Shown here in pieces: positions 1-8,258 of a stretch of DNA of 64,000 nt. Source of the DNA: Halobacteriovorax vibrionivorans (GTDB lineage: Bacteria; Bdellovibrionota; Bacteriovoracia; Bacteriovoracales; Bacteriovoracaceae); contig NZ_QDKL01000002.1 in NCBI RefSeq assembly GCF_003346865.1, forward strand, positions 968,430-1,032,429. The letters are read 5' to 3'. The position numbers and the translations under genes are program-made. The first letter of the stretch is position 1; each line of letters opens with the position of its first letter. A model generated the notes under the pieces. It had not been told where the DNA came from, did no database searches, and saw only the letters and a program-made list of their open reading frames with translations.

Positions 1-1
1 A

Positions 2-1528
2 AAGTTTCCATTCACAGAGGGTTCTGGAATTCCAAAAGTTCGAGCGGCACTAGTTGTTGATCATGGAAAAATTAGCCTTAGAGACACTTTCGCAAAAACA
101 ATTACAACATTAATGGCCCTTGGCTCAGGTGTTTCACTTGGACGAGAAGGACCGACTGTAACAATAGCGGCCGGAATTGCATCTCGCTTAGGTTTTTCAT
201 TTCATCTTTCTAAAAAGAAAATAAAGGCCCTCGTTGCCGTAGGTGCAGCTGGTGGTATTGCTGCCGCTTTTGCAACTCCAATTTCCGCTGTTGTTTTTAC
301 ACTTGAAGAAGTTGTGGGTGATCTAAACGCAAAAGTACTTGGTTCAATTGTTATCTCTTCTGTTGTTGCCTCTGTTACAGGACAGATCTTAACAGGACAA
401 ACTCACATGTTTGAGCAACTTTATTATAAGATGCATGATCACCGTGAGTTATTATTCTATTTAACAATTGGTATTGTGTGTGCCTTTATTGGACCACTGT
501 GGATGAAGTCAGTTCTTACCTTTAGAGAATTTAATCGAAAATATATGAAAAGCCATAAGCTAACATATATGATGATTGTCTTTTTAATCATTGCACTTAT
601 GACCCAAGTTCACTCTAGCGTAATTGGTAGTGGTCACGGAACGATTGAAGATACTCTACTATCGTTAATTCTTGATCCGAAAATTCTCTTTATCATGTTC
701 TGTCTAAAGTTTCTTGCCACATCACTTTGTTATTCAGCTGGAATATCTGGTGGTCTATTCATGCCAACACTTTTAATGGGAGCAACTCTTGGGAGTTTAA
801 TTGGTTCACTTGCCAATGCCTTTTTTCCAGAGATTACAACAAACACTGGAGCTTATGCATTAGTTGGAATGGGAGCTTTTTTTGTAACAGTTATTAGAGC
901 ACCATTTACTTCAATACTCATCGTCTTTGAATTAACGAGAGACTACAATATTATTCTTCCACTTATGATTGCAAATATCATTGCCTATATGCTCTCTTCA
1001 AAACCAACAGAGAACGAATCAATCTATGAACAAATATCAGCACAAGATGGAATTCATCTACCAACAAAAGAAGACCTAGAAGTTCTTGATCAACTACATG
1101 TTGAAGATGCAATGATTAGAGATATTATTACCTACGGTGCAAGTCTATCTGTTTCTGAAACACTTAAAGACATTGAAGAGCACAATCCAAAACTACAAGG
1201 ATTTCCCGTTTTAAAAAATGGAAGACTACTTGGAATGATGTCAACATCAGAGCTTCGAGTTCAACACGCTAAAGGCAATGGTGAAATGAAAATTGAACAT
1301 TGTTGCGAAAAGAAAATTATAAAGATTTATCCTGATCAGAGTTTATATATTGCACTTCACAGACTCAAAAGATTCCATATCTCCCGTCTACCAGTCGTTT
1401 CAAGACTTGATGAAAAAAGAATCATTGGAATCCTAACCCCAAAAGATATCGTCAAACAATTTGGTTACCAAATTACAGAAGCGAAAGAATCGGAAGAAGT
1501 CTCTAAAGAAAACCTTCAATCTAGTTAA
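2..1528 (+). CDS. ClC-family chloride channel/transporter with C-terminal CBS pair (5' partial)
   Basis: Integral membrane ClC protein that moves chloride, often in exchange for protons. The reading frame is open from base 2, so the true start lies before the window. The in-frame part begins with the selectivity-filter motif GSGIPKV, followed by GREGP, which carries the gating glutamate, and later GGLFMPTLLMGA, equivalent to the GxFxP filter segment. These three motifs in this order are diagnostic. After the last membrane helix (near base 1000) there are about 150 residues with two CBS repeats, seen as QGFPVLKNGRLLGMMS and SRLPVVSRLDEKRIIGIL, which in this family act as regulatory nucleotide-binding modules. 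The first ATG at 113 lies inside the conserved core and is not a real start. Its role (acid resistance or ion balance) cannot be told from the sequence. The next gene starts 139 bases downstream. Confidence 0.93.
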   Translation, partial: KFPFTEGSGIPKVRAALVVDHGKISLRDTFAKTITTLMALGSGVSLGREGPTVTIAAGIASRLGFSFHLSKKKIKALVAVGAAGGIAAAFATPISAVVFTLEEVVGDLNAKVLGSIVISSVVASVTGQILTGQTHMFEQLYYKMHDHRELLFYLTIGIVCAFIGPLWMKSVLTFREFNRKYMKSHKLTYMMIVFLIIALMTQVHSSVIGSGHGTIEDTLLSLILDPKILFIMFCLKFLATSLCYSAGISGGLFMPTLLMGATLGSLIGSLANAFFPEITTNTGAYALVGMGAFFVTVIRAPFTSILIVFELTRDYNIILPLMIANIIAYMLSSKPTENESIYEQISAQDGIHLPTKEDLEVLDQLHVEDAMIRDIITYGASLSVSETLKDIEEHNPKLQGFPVLKNGRLLGMMSTSELRVQHAKGNGEMKIEHCCEKKIIKIYPDQSLYIALHRLKRFHISRLPVVSRLDEKRIIGILTPKDIVKQFGYQITEAKESEEVSKENLQSS

Positions 1529-1667
1529 GCAATTCTTAAAAGGCAGTTAATTAAAGTCAAATTCACCTTTCCTAACCTTGACCCCTATCGACTTTCAAAA
1601 ATTGGGTTGCTACAAATTTCTTCATCAATATTTTTTGTCTAACAACCTAACTAAAAAGGAGAGGGTA

Positions 1668-2834
1668 ATGAAGAAACTCTTATTAGCATCAGCTATGTTT
1701 CTAACAACATTCTCGTCGCAAGCGGCGCGAGTACAATTCGATTTTGATGTACTATCATCAGGTGCATCGATTTATCCATGTAATGCTGGTTTAAAGCACA
1801 AGCCTCAAAGAGGAAAGATTTGCTACAATCCAGAAACGTTTCAATCTTGTAATCCAGATGGCAATGGTGTAGCTGGTCAGCCAACTAGTGGTCAAAATGG
1901 TGGAGGCTTTCCATTCCCAGGAGGTGGAGCAACTGGTGGTCAATTCCCAGGCAATGGCCCATTCCCAGGACAAGGTAACGGACCAGGTCTATTGGCAGAT
2001 ATTGGCTTACAAGAAACTCCTCCACCATCGAATAATTGTGATCCACAAACTGGTGTAGGCTGTGACTGTGTATGTACAGGAGATATGGATGGGGATTACG
2101 ACAATACTCTTGATGTAATGAAAGCTACGTATACAGCATGGAGAGATCATGGCGACCCAACTTATGGAATCGATAGAGACCTAGAGGTAATCGCTGGAAC
2201 TCATAGTTACAATGAATTAGAAGATGAGTATTTTACAGGAAACAAATTTGCAGCAAGACTTAAAGAACTTTCGTTCAATCTAGGTTCAGAAAAGTATGGT
2301 TCTAAATACTTTGTTGATATTTGTTTTAGAGCGACTCAAATTGATTACTTAACTGAAAATCAAGATGAATCATTTAACATCAATGTTGATGAAATTGTTA
2401 AGTATGCAGATAATAATCAACAAGAGTCTCTAACTCCATTCTACAAAGCAGAAAGAAAAGTTACAGCAACTGACTTAGCAGGTTCTCCTACAATTGATCT
2501 AAACTGGGACTTAAACAATGGACCAATCGTATGGTCAGCACACAGCTACCAGTCACTTGCAAATCTACATGTTAAAACAGTTCTATACTGTAAAGACAAA
2601 AATGGTGGAAGTATTTTCGTAGATGGGCCAACAGCTTCTCTTGCTAATAATTCAACTGTTAACTTTCCAGATCTACAAGGTCCAGCAGACCTTAGAGGAT
2701 GTGTGGTTCGTTATGTTTTCAAAGAAAAAAGCGGACATTCTCCTAACATGATTGATCGAGTCAGAAGATGGAAAATGCATGGTGCAAATATTTGTACTGA
2801 CACAGCAATTACAAGTCTAAATGGCGGATTATAA
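1668..2834 (+). CDS. Exported Gly/Pro-rich protein of unknown function
   Basis: I do not recognise this family. The start at 1668 is chosen because AAGGAGAGGG lies just upstream and the product begins with a clean signal peptide, MKKLLLASAMFLTTFSSQA, with a likely cut before ARVQF. An upstream in-frame ATG at 1578 would bury that signal. Mature residues about 60-125 are low-complexity Gly/Pro/Phe/Asn (repeats like GQFPGNGPFPGQ), then a cysteine-rich acidic stretch (CDCVCTGDMDGDYD), then about 240 residues of mixed sequence with scattered cysteines. The Gly-rich part looks like a flexible linker or surface-exposed segment. First of five consecutive exported-protein genes, followed by a good terminator, so it is probably its own transcript. 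Periplasmic, outer-membrane or secreted location is inferred from the signal peptide. Confidence 0.82.
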   Translation: MKKLLLASAMFLTTFSSQAARVQFDFDVLSSGASIYPCNAGLKHKPQRGKICYNPETFQSCNPDGNGVAGQPTSGQNGGGFPFPGGGATGGQFPGNGPFPGQGNGPGLLADIGLQETPPPSNNCDPQTGVGCDCVCTGDMDGDYDNTLDVMKATYTAWRDHGDPTYGIDRDLEVIAGTHSYNELEDEYFTGNKFAARLKELSFNLGSEKYGSKYFVDICFRATQIDYLTENQDESFNINVDEIVKYADNNQQESLTPFYKAERKVTATDLAGSPTIDLNWDLNNGPIVWSAHSYQSLANLHVKTVLYCKDKNGGSIFVDGPTASLANNSTVNFPDLQGPADLRGCVVRYVFKEKSGHSPNMIDRVRRWKMHGANICTDTAITSLNGGL

Positions 2835-2847
2835 GAAATAGTTTATT

Positions 2848-2875
2848 GGGTGAAGTCTAGGCTTCACCCTTTTTT
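2848..2875 (+). terminator. Rho-independent terminator
   Basis: Perfect 8-bp stem GGGTGAAG/CTTCACCC with a 6-base loop, followed by six T residues, 13 bases after the stop of the preceding exported-protein gene. It separates that gene from the next one at 2899. Confidence 0.85.
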
Positions 2876-2887
2876 ATCAATTTGTGA

Positions 2888-2895
2888 GGGGGGGG
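2888..2895 (+). promoter_or_regulatory. Poly-G(8) tract forming the Shine-Dalgarno region
   Basis: Eight consecutive G residues lie three bases before the ATG at 2899, inside GTGAGGGGGGGGAAT. It supplies the ribosome binding site for the exported protein gene. G runs of this length are unusual in this AT-rich sequence and are a known slippage substrate, so its length may vary and change SD spacing. Confidence 0.6.
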
Positions 2896-2898
2896 AAT

Positions 2899-4539
2899 AT
2901 GAAAGGAATACTTCTTATATTAGTAACTTTAATTAGCTTTAGAAGCTATGCATGCGTAAATATTAATGCTCCAGAAGCTATTAATGTTTCTCTTTCATTA
3001 ATTGATAAAAAAGCGATGATTTTTGATGAAGAAGGTATTTTTCAAGATGAAATGCCTTCTCTTCTAGCATCCTCATGTCAAAAAGCTGCAAGCCAAAAAA
3101 AGTTCATGATGTTTGCAATTGGTATTGAGAATTTTATATTATCTGATGAGTTTTTATCTTTCAGCATAAATGACACTCTAACGTTTGGCTCCAAAGATCA
3201 GTGCAGAATAGAGAATGTCGAAAAAATCAATGGACTAAAAAAAGAAGATCGAAATAAAAGACTTCAAAGAAGAAGATATCTTATTAATCACTGTGTAAGT
3301 TTTGATGTAGAAGATAAATCAAAAACAGGATTGGAGCTTCCAGAGGAAGGCCAACCAGGCTGTAAACTAAATCGCATTGATAAAAACAGTGCTAACTTCT
3401 TTGGGTTTTTCTGCTTTTTTAAACCAAAGCCAGATTCTCAATTTAAAATTACTCCAAAAATAGCTCAAAAATGCCTTGAAAAAGAATTCTACAATGAGAA
3501 TAAATTTGCACTACAAGATATCATGGGAACACTTGAACTTTATGCCGCAGGAGATGCCACGGGTAGGTCTGCAAAACTTGAGTTTTTGGAAGATATAAAA
3601 TTTAGATTTACTCAAAACCCAGACCCTATAGTACCAACAAATAAATCTCGTTACGAAGATATTCCGAAGTGGCCAACACAATGGAAAATAAAAAATACAA
3701 CAGTAGGAAAAATAAATATAAACAAAATATCGGATGAGCTTATAACAATTAAAGCTCCGATTTTGGTCAACAATCAATGTGAAGAATCCAAATGTTTGAA
3801 TGGAGTTTGCACTTCTTCCTGCGATTACAGCCAACCAGTTGCAAGTGAATATGCTCTTTTTGATATCACAAACCCAAAAAAGAAAGAGTATATAAAGTCA
3901 TGGTTTGATGGTGGTATAGCTCCAGCAGATTGGATCGGAATGATAAGTGGTTTAGGGATATCTCTTAACAAAAACTCTCTTGAAAAAAACCGACGCTATC
4001 GTCTTGAAGTCGATATGAGCGATATTGAGTATAATTATATGATGTTTAAGGGACAAATTGAAAGTCGCCTGCTCTTGAATCCTAATACAATTCCTAACAT
4101 TGCACGAGAGGGGCAAACTATTGGTTCAATCAATCCAATTGGAGAAATTCAGCGCTATAATAGCTTACCTAGTTTTCCTGTTTTCGACACAATTAGGTTT
4201 ACCGGTGAAAACCATGTAGGAGTTAAAAACTCTGTTAACTCAATAAGTAGAGTCTTTAAAAATACAGTATGGCCACCATACTTCACAGACTACTGTGAAA
4301 ATGGGCAATGTATTCTAAAAAAAGATCATCGTTTATTATTTGCACTAGAGTTTAATATAGATATCGACAAGAACGATAAATATATTATTGAAAATGTTTC
4401 ATATAAAAAAATATCTAATCATAACAATCAAACAACAATACAGAACTTTAAAGGACCATATTTCACGTGTGAACCTCCTGGATCAGACCAAGATGACGAT
4501 GGATGGGATGATGATGACTTTGGGGATATTGATTTCTAA
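2899..4539 (+). CDS. Exported cysteine-containing protein of unknown function, acidic C-terminus
   Basis: I do not recognise this family. Start chosen at 2899 because the product then opens with the signal peptide MKGILLILVTLISFRSYA (546 residues in total). The ATG-like codon at 2884 precedes the G-rich ribosome site. The first mature residue is Cys, but the positions before it do not make a good lipobox, so ordinary signal peptidase cleavage is more likely. About a dozen cysteines are spread along the chain, some in close pairs (CEESKCLNGVCTSSC near residue 293), suggesting disulfide bonds outside the cytoplasm. The protein ends in a very acidic tail (DQDDDGWDDDDFGDIDF). No enzyme motif was found. 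The next exported-protein gene starts 28 bases later and is probably cotranscribed. Confidence 0.82.
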   Translation: MKGILLILVTLISFRSYACVNINAPEAINVSLSLIDKKAMIFDEEGIFQDEMPSLLASSCQKAASQKKFMMFAIGIENFILSDEFLSFSINDTLTFGSKDQCRIENVEKINGLKKEDRNKRLQRRRYLINHCVSFDVEDKSKTGLELPEEGQPGCKLNRIDKNSANFFGFFCFFKPKPDSQFKITPKIAQKCLEKEFYNENKFALQDIMGTLELYAAGDATGRSAKLEFLEDIKFRFTQNPDPIVPTNKSRYEDIPKWPTQWKIKNTTVGKININKISDELITIKAPILVNNQCEESKCLNGVCTSSCDYSQPVASEYALFDITNPKKKEYIKSWFDGGIAPADWIGMISGLGISLNKNSLEKNRRYRLEVDMSDIEYNYMMFKGQIESRLLLNPNTIPNIAREGQTIGSINPIGEIQRYNSLPSFPVFDTIRFTGENHVGVKNSVNSISRVFKNTVWPPYFTDYCENGQCILKKDHRLLFALEFNIDIDKNDKYIIENVSYKKISNHNNQTTIQNFKGPYFTCEPPGSDQDDDGWDDDDFGDIDF

Positions 4540-4567
4540 AAAAGACTTACTAAAAGAGGAGAATGAA

Positions 4568-5089
4568 ATGAGAAAGTTATTACTAGTATTAATGATTATG
4601 ACTACTTCAGTATTTGCAAATGATGTCGATGACATGTTTGGGGGAGGTGAAGACCAATTTGAATTCGAAAAATTTTCAAATGAAGAGATATTACTAAAGA
4701 TTGAAGAAGACATTAAAGTCTCTTGCCGAAAAGGTCTTTGTACTTTATTTGCTTCTGAAAATAAATTTGGAGGATTTGAAGTAGGATTTAATATCGGAGA
4801 GGGTATGAATCAGCAAGCTGGTAGTGGTGTGAATATCTACACAGGAGGATACGGTGGACAAATCAATGGTGAATACTGGGGAGTTAACGTTAGATACTAC
4901 AACGGGAAATGTACTCAGCGCATCAAGGTACCTAAGTCTGTTTATATTGCTATTAATCGCTACATGTATGGCCTACTTGATACAGATGGCAATACTCGCC
5001 GCGGTTTCACTCCTGCCGATGAAGCAATGATCCTTTTCTATACGACAATCATTGGAAAATCAGGAAATTGTGGCAAGAGTAATCAATAA
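4568..5089 (+). CDS. Small exported protein of unknown function
   Basis: Product of 173 residues, family not recognised. The start at 4568 follows AAGAGGAGAATGAA and gives the signal peptide MRKLLLVLMIMTTSVFA with cleavage before NDVDD. An earlier in-frame ATG at 4388 lies inside the previous gene and is rejected. The mature N-terminus is acidic with aromatic residues (NDVDDMFGGGEDQFEFEKF). The middle is rich in Gly, Tyr and Asn (GVNIYTGGYGGQINGEYWG), which may form a beta-rich domain. Four cysteines are present (two in SCRKGLC), so two disulfides are possible. It follows the 2899 gene by 28 bases, and its transcript is expected to meet a strong terminator hairpin at 5130-5158. Confidence 0.8.
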   Translation: MRKLLLVLMIMTTSVFANDVDDMFGGGEDQFEFEKFSNEEILLKIEEDIKVSCRKGLCTLFASENKFGGFEVGFNIGEGMNQQAGSGVNIYTGGYGGQINGEYWGVNVRYYNGKCTQRIKVPKSVYIAINRYMYGLLDTDGNTRRGFTPADEAMILFYTTIIGKSGNCGKSNQ

Positions 5090-5129
5090 TTAACTTTTTC
5101 TTTAATTGTTAAGAAAAACTCAAAATTAT

Positions 5130-5158
5130 AAAACCTCTCTATGAAGAGAGGTTTTTTT
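5130..5158 (+). terminator. Terminator hairpin whose loop contains the start codon of the next gene
   Basis: A perfect 11-bp stem (5130-5140 pairing with 5145-5155) closes a 4-base ATGA loop and is followed by a run of T residues to 5158. The A of the loop is base 5141, the start codon of the 880-residue exported protein. The structure therefore looks like an intrinsic terminator for the upstream genes and at the same time covers the initiation region of the downstream gene, which has no Shine-Dalgarno sequence before its ATG. Confidence 0.75.
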
Positions 5159-7783
5159 ATTGCTTTTATATTTTGGGTCTCACTAAGTACTCTTGCTGGT
5201 ACGAAGTGGAATGAGTGGAAAAACTTAGATCTTAATGATCTTGATGTGGAGTTAAGTAAGGTTCAGTTAAGAAATCGTGCTTCATGTGCCATTGATTCCA
5301 AAAAGCCAACACGATCCATGTTTATTTTTATAAACAATACGATTGCAGCAAAGGCAGCATATCGTCTTGCCAATAGAACAGGACAAGATAGAGCAACAAT
5401 TACCAAAGAACTTATACGAGACTTTCGAAATAAAACAACAAGACTTACACAAGAGATTCATGAGAAATTACTTTCCGGCCAGCTTCCACTCCTCCCACAT
5501 CTTGATAGTGAAAATAATATTCCTGTTAAGTACCGAACAATGCTTAAAGAATGTTATGGAAAGTTACAATGCCCGCAACTTAATTATTATATTGAAAATA
5601 TTTGGACTTCTTCCCATCGATTAAAGCATCGTCTTTATGACAGTTTTGAGGATAGTAACTACTTCAACTCTAAGTACATTAAAGATAGTAATACGTACAA
5701 ATGTTTAAAAGTAAAAAAGTTTGGCCCATTACAGGCAAACCTCTTTGGACAAAAACCAAGCATCCAAGACCTGAATAGGATTGCAAAACAACTTAGCGAC
5801 ATAGGTGAAACAGTAGACGAATGTCGCATGGATGGAATTGATACACTTGAGAACTTACAAGTAGCTGGTTATCAATTTGATATTAAAAATATAAAAGAGC
5901 GTTATTGGGATAAAAAAGTTGGCTTTGATTACTGGAATTCGATGAAACTCTACTTTGCATGGGCAATGAAGAATCTGAAAGTCGAAAACACAAAATATGA
6001 AAATATAATTCGCAATTCAAACACTCAAGATTATATTCTATTTTCTCCTAATGGATGTCGTAGTGATATCATGCCTACTTGTAATAATAAGAGACTTGCA
6101 GAGAATTCATTCCGCGAGTTTTCTCGTAGGAACTTTGAAAAAGAAGCGCTTGAACTCGATATTCTATCCCCTATTTCAGAAGGCGTTCAAAATGATTTAT
6201 TAAAAGATCCATTTGCTAATGTTAATAAAGATATCTTAGACCTTGGCTCTTACGATGATGCAGATGCTTGGATTCAACAGATATTCAAAAACCAAACACA
6301 GACTAAGAATTATGTGAAAAACAAGCTAATTGATGCCTTAACATTCTATACCCTAGTAAGAAAAAGACTCAATCCAAAAGAAGTTAGAGATCAATTAGAT
6401 TTTTACTTCCGAAATCTTGATGGAAATATTATTAAAAATGACCTCTACTATCTTTGTGCAGAGGCATCTGTTATATCTGATGATATATTCAGTTTTACGA
6501 AAAAGCATATTGAAGGACTTAAAGGAACTGAGTTAATTGATAATCTCGACATTCTCTTTACAGACTCTCCCTACAATAAAATCATTGATTACTACAAAGA
6601 ACTAATGGATGAGACGAGATCATATTGTAAAGGTCTTAAGCAAAAAGAGATTTGGGATGAAAATTTTGAAATAGAATATGAAGGTTTTCATCAATGGTAT
6701 ATTGACAAAACTCGTGCTGATCAGTCATTTGAAACCTTTCCAGACAAGCATTATGAAAGTGACGCTCTTTCACAAGACTTCATCATCTACAAAAATGGTG
6801 ACATTATTTGTCGATCAATTAGTCACTGTTTAAGAAAATCAATCATCAGTATCATTGAAACATCACGTGCTACTTACTATGGTGACTTATTTTGGAAATC
6901 AAAATTCTCACAGCCATCTTCAGACCTCTTCAATCCCTATGCTGAAAGGGTTGCTTGTAAAGTCTACGACCCCTACTTTAAAACAAAACAAGTTATGACT
7001 CGATTTGTATCCGATATTGGCCAAGGACTCATGAGCTGGTTTACTCCAGGTGTACTTTACACACGTGTAAGTCTAACTCCTGGTTACGTTACTTCATTTA
7101 ATAAAATGATCGAAGATGGACAAATTGAATTTAATAAAGAATATGAAAAATCTAAGGTTAATGTAGAATTGATTACTGAATTTGGCCCTCTAATTGGTGT
7201 ACCATGTGCAGTATCAATTACAGGAAGTAATAACAGCCCTACAAATCTATATCACTTTCGAGGAATATCAGTGGGTGCATGTGTTGACCGCCAAGGTGGT
7301 GATATCATCGCCAACAGTGGTTCCGATATTAGTGATAAACAAACAGATGGTGTCGCAGCATGTGCTGCATGTAGAATTAACTTTGAAGGAATTTCAAATA
7401 CACTAACTTACTTCAACTCTAAACTTGGTCCATTTTTCTATATCGCTCGGGCCCTATACAGTCTCTATCAGGGACTCACTGATTTTGATAATATTCCAAG
7501 AAGATGGGAACTTGACCTGAACAAATTAAAAACGACATACCAACGCTATGGCGAGATTCCAAAAAGCTGCCGTTCAACTCTTTTAAATGGTCGAAATTGT
7601 CTTAAAGACAAAGAAGAACTCGCAGCTGTCGAACTCATACAAAAAAATGAATTAACAATCCTAGCATCTAAAAAGATTATAAGCGGATATAAGTTTAAGG
7701 TTCAAGAATGTAACAATGAACTCACCGTCATGATTGATAAACATTTCACAAGGCTATTTTCAAAATGCAAAAGAAAGCATTAA
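5141..7783 (+). CDS. Large exported cysteine-containing protein of unknown function (880 aa)
   Basis: I do not recognise this family. The ATG at 5141 gives the signal peptide MKRGFFIAFIFWVSLSTLA, cleaved before GTKWNEW, so this N-terminus is likely real. No ribosome site precedes it: the ATG is in the loop of a terminator-like hairpin, and the only SD-like bases (AGAGAGG, 5145-5151) lie downstream of it. An in-frame ATT at 5159 would have ideal SD spacing but would lose the positive signal-peptide N-terminus. The chain appears mostly helical and charged, with about two dozen cysteines including CAACR near residue 744. A Gly/Ser-rich, more hydrophobic section at residues 620-740 may be a separate domain. 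It overlaps the next exported gene by 19 bases, implying coupled translation. Confidence 0.8.
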   Translation: MKRGFFIAFIFWVSLSTLAGTKWNEWKNLDLNDLDVELSKVQLRNRASCAIDSKKPTRSMFIFINNTIAAKAAYRLANRTGQDRATITKELIRDFRNKTTRLTQEIHEKLLSGQLPLLPHLDSENNIPVKYRTMLKECYGKLQCPQLNYYIENIWTSSHRLKHRLYDSFEDSNYFNSKYIKDSNTYKCLKVKKFGPLQANLFGQKPSIQDLNRIAKQLSDIGETVDECRMDGIDTLENLQVAGYQFDIKNIKERYWDKKVGFDYWNSMKLYFAWAMKNLKVENTKYENIIRNSNTQDYILFSPNGCRSDIMPTCNNKRLAENSFREFSRRNFEKEALELDILSPISEGVQNDLLKDPFANVNKDILDLGSYDDADAWIQQIFKNQTQTKNYVKNKLIDALTFYTLVRKRLNPKEVRDQLDFYFRNLDGNIIKNDLYYLCAEASVISDDIFSFTKKHIEGLKGTELIDNLDILFTDSPYNKIIDYYKELMDETRSYCKGLKQKEIWDENFEIEYEGFHQWYIDKTRADQSFETFPDKHYESDALSQDFIIYKNGDIICRSISHCLRKSIISIIETSRATYYGDLFWKSKFSQPSSDLFNPYAERVACKVYDPYFKTKQVMTRFVSDIGQGLMSWFTPGVLYTRVSLTPGYVTSFNKMIEDGQIEFNKEYEKSKVNVELITEFGPLIGVPCAVSITGSNNSPTNLYHFRGISVGACVDRQGGDIIANSGSDISDKQTDGVAACAACRINFEGISNTLTYFNSKLGPFFYIARALYSLYQGLTDFDNIPRRWELDLNKLKTTYQRYGEIPKSCRSTLLNGRNCLKDKEELAAVELIQKNELTILASKKIISGYKFKVQECNNELTVMIDKHFTRLFSKCKRKH

Positions 7784-8256
7784 TACTTCTATTCATGCTT
7801 CTTACAATCTCAAATGCTTTTGCAATAAAGCTTGATATTGTTTGGACAGAAAATTTTGAAAAAGAAATACATCTTGAATGTAGGGATCCAGGGTGTCTTG
7901 ATGGTTCGAGTCGAGGTATCATTTTCGAATCAATATGCGATGAATGTTTTTCTGACTCTATTAATGCAACTTTCATCTTTAATGACATCACAACGTATCT
8001 ACATCGTGGTGAACTTATAAGCACAGATGAATTTATTAATTATTTATTTGAAGAGGAATACATAACTATCCAATATGATACTCCATACGATGTTGTATCA
8101 AGTAGATCTAAAGAAATCAAAAAGCTCCTATTTCAAAACTTATGTCCAAATGAATACGATGCTATTATTTTCTTTGAAAGAGGCTATGGAAATATATTTT
8201 CCTCCCCACAATTAATTTACTGTGGAGAGGAAGTTTACTCGGCTTTATTATTTTAG
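7765..8256 (+). CDS. Small exported protein of unknown function
   Basis: 163 residues, family not recognised. It starts inside the last codons of the preceding 880-residue gene (19-base overlap), a sign of translational coupling. The signal peptide is MQKKALILLFMLLTISNAFA with cleavage before IKLDIVW. Cysteines are concentrated early (CRDPGC, CDEC) with two more late. The gene ends two bases from the stop of polA, which runs the other way. An imperfect 10-bp inverted repeat (CCTCCCCACA / TGTGGAGAGG) near 8202-8231 inside the 3' end may serve as a termination structure, but it has no strong T run. Last member of the exported-protein cluster. Confidence 0.75.
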   Translation: MQKKALILLFMLLTISNAFAIKLDIVWTENFEKEIHLECRDPGCLDGSSRGIIFESICDECFSDSINATFIFNDITTYLHRGELISTDEFINYLFEEEYITIQYDTPYDVVSSRSKEIKKLLFQNLCPNEYDAIIFFERGYGNIFSSPQLIYCGEEVYSALLF

Positions 8257-8258
8257 AG

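Noticed and set aside
4388..4567. N-terminal extension of the 173-aa exported protein
   Set aside because: It overlaps the previous gene in another frame and would hide a clear signal peptide and SD at 4568.
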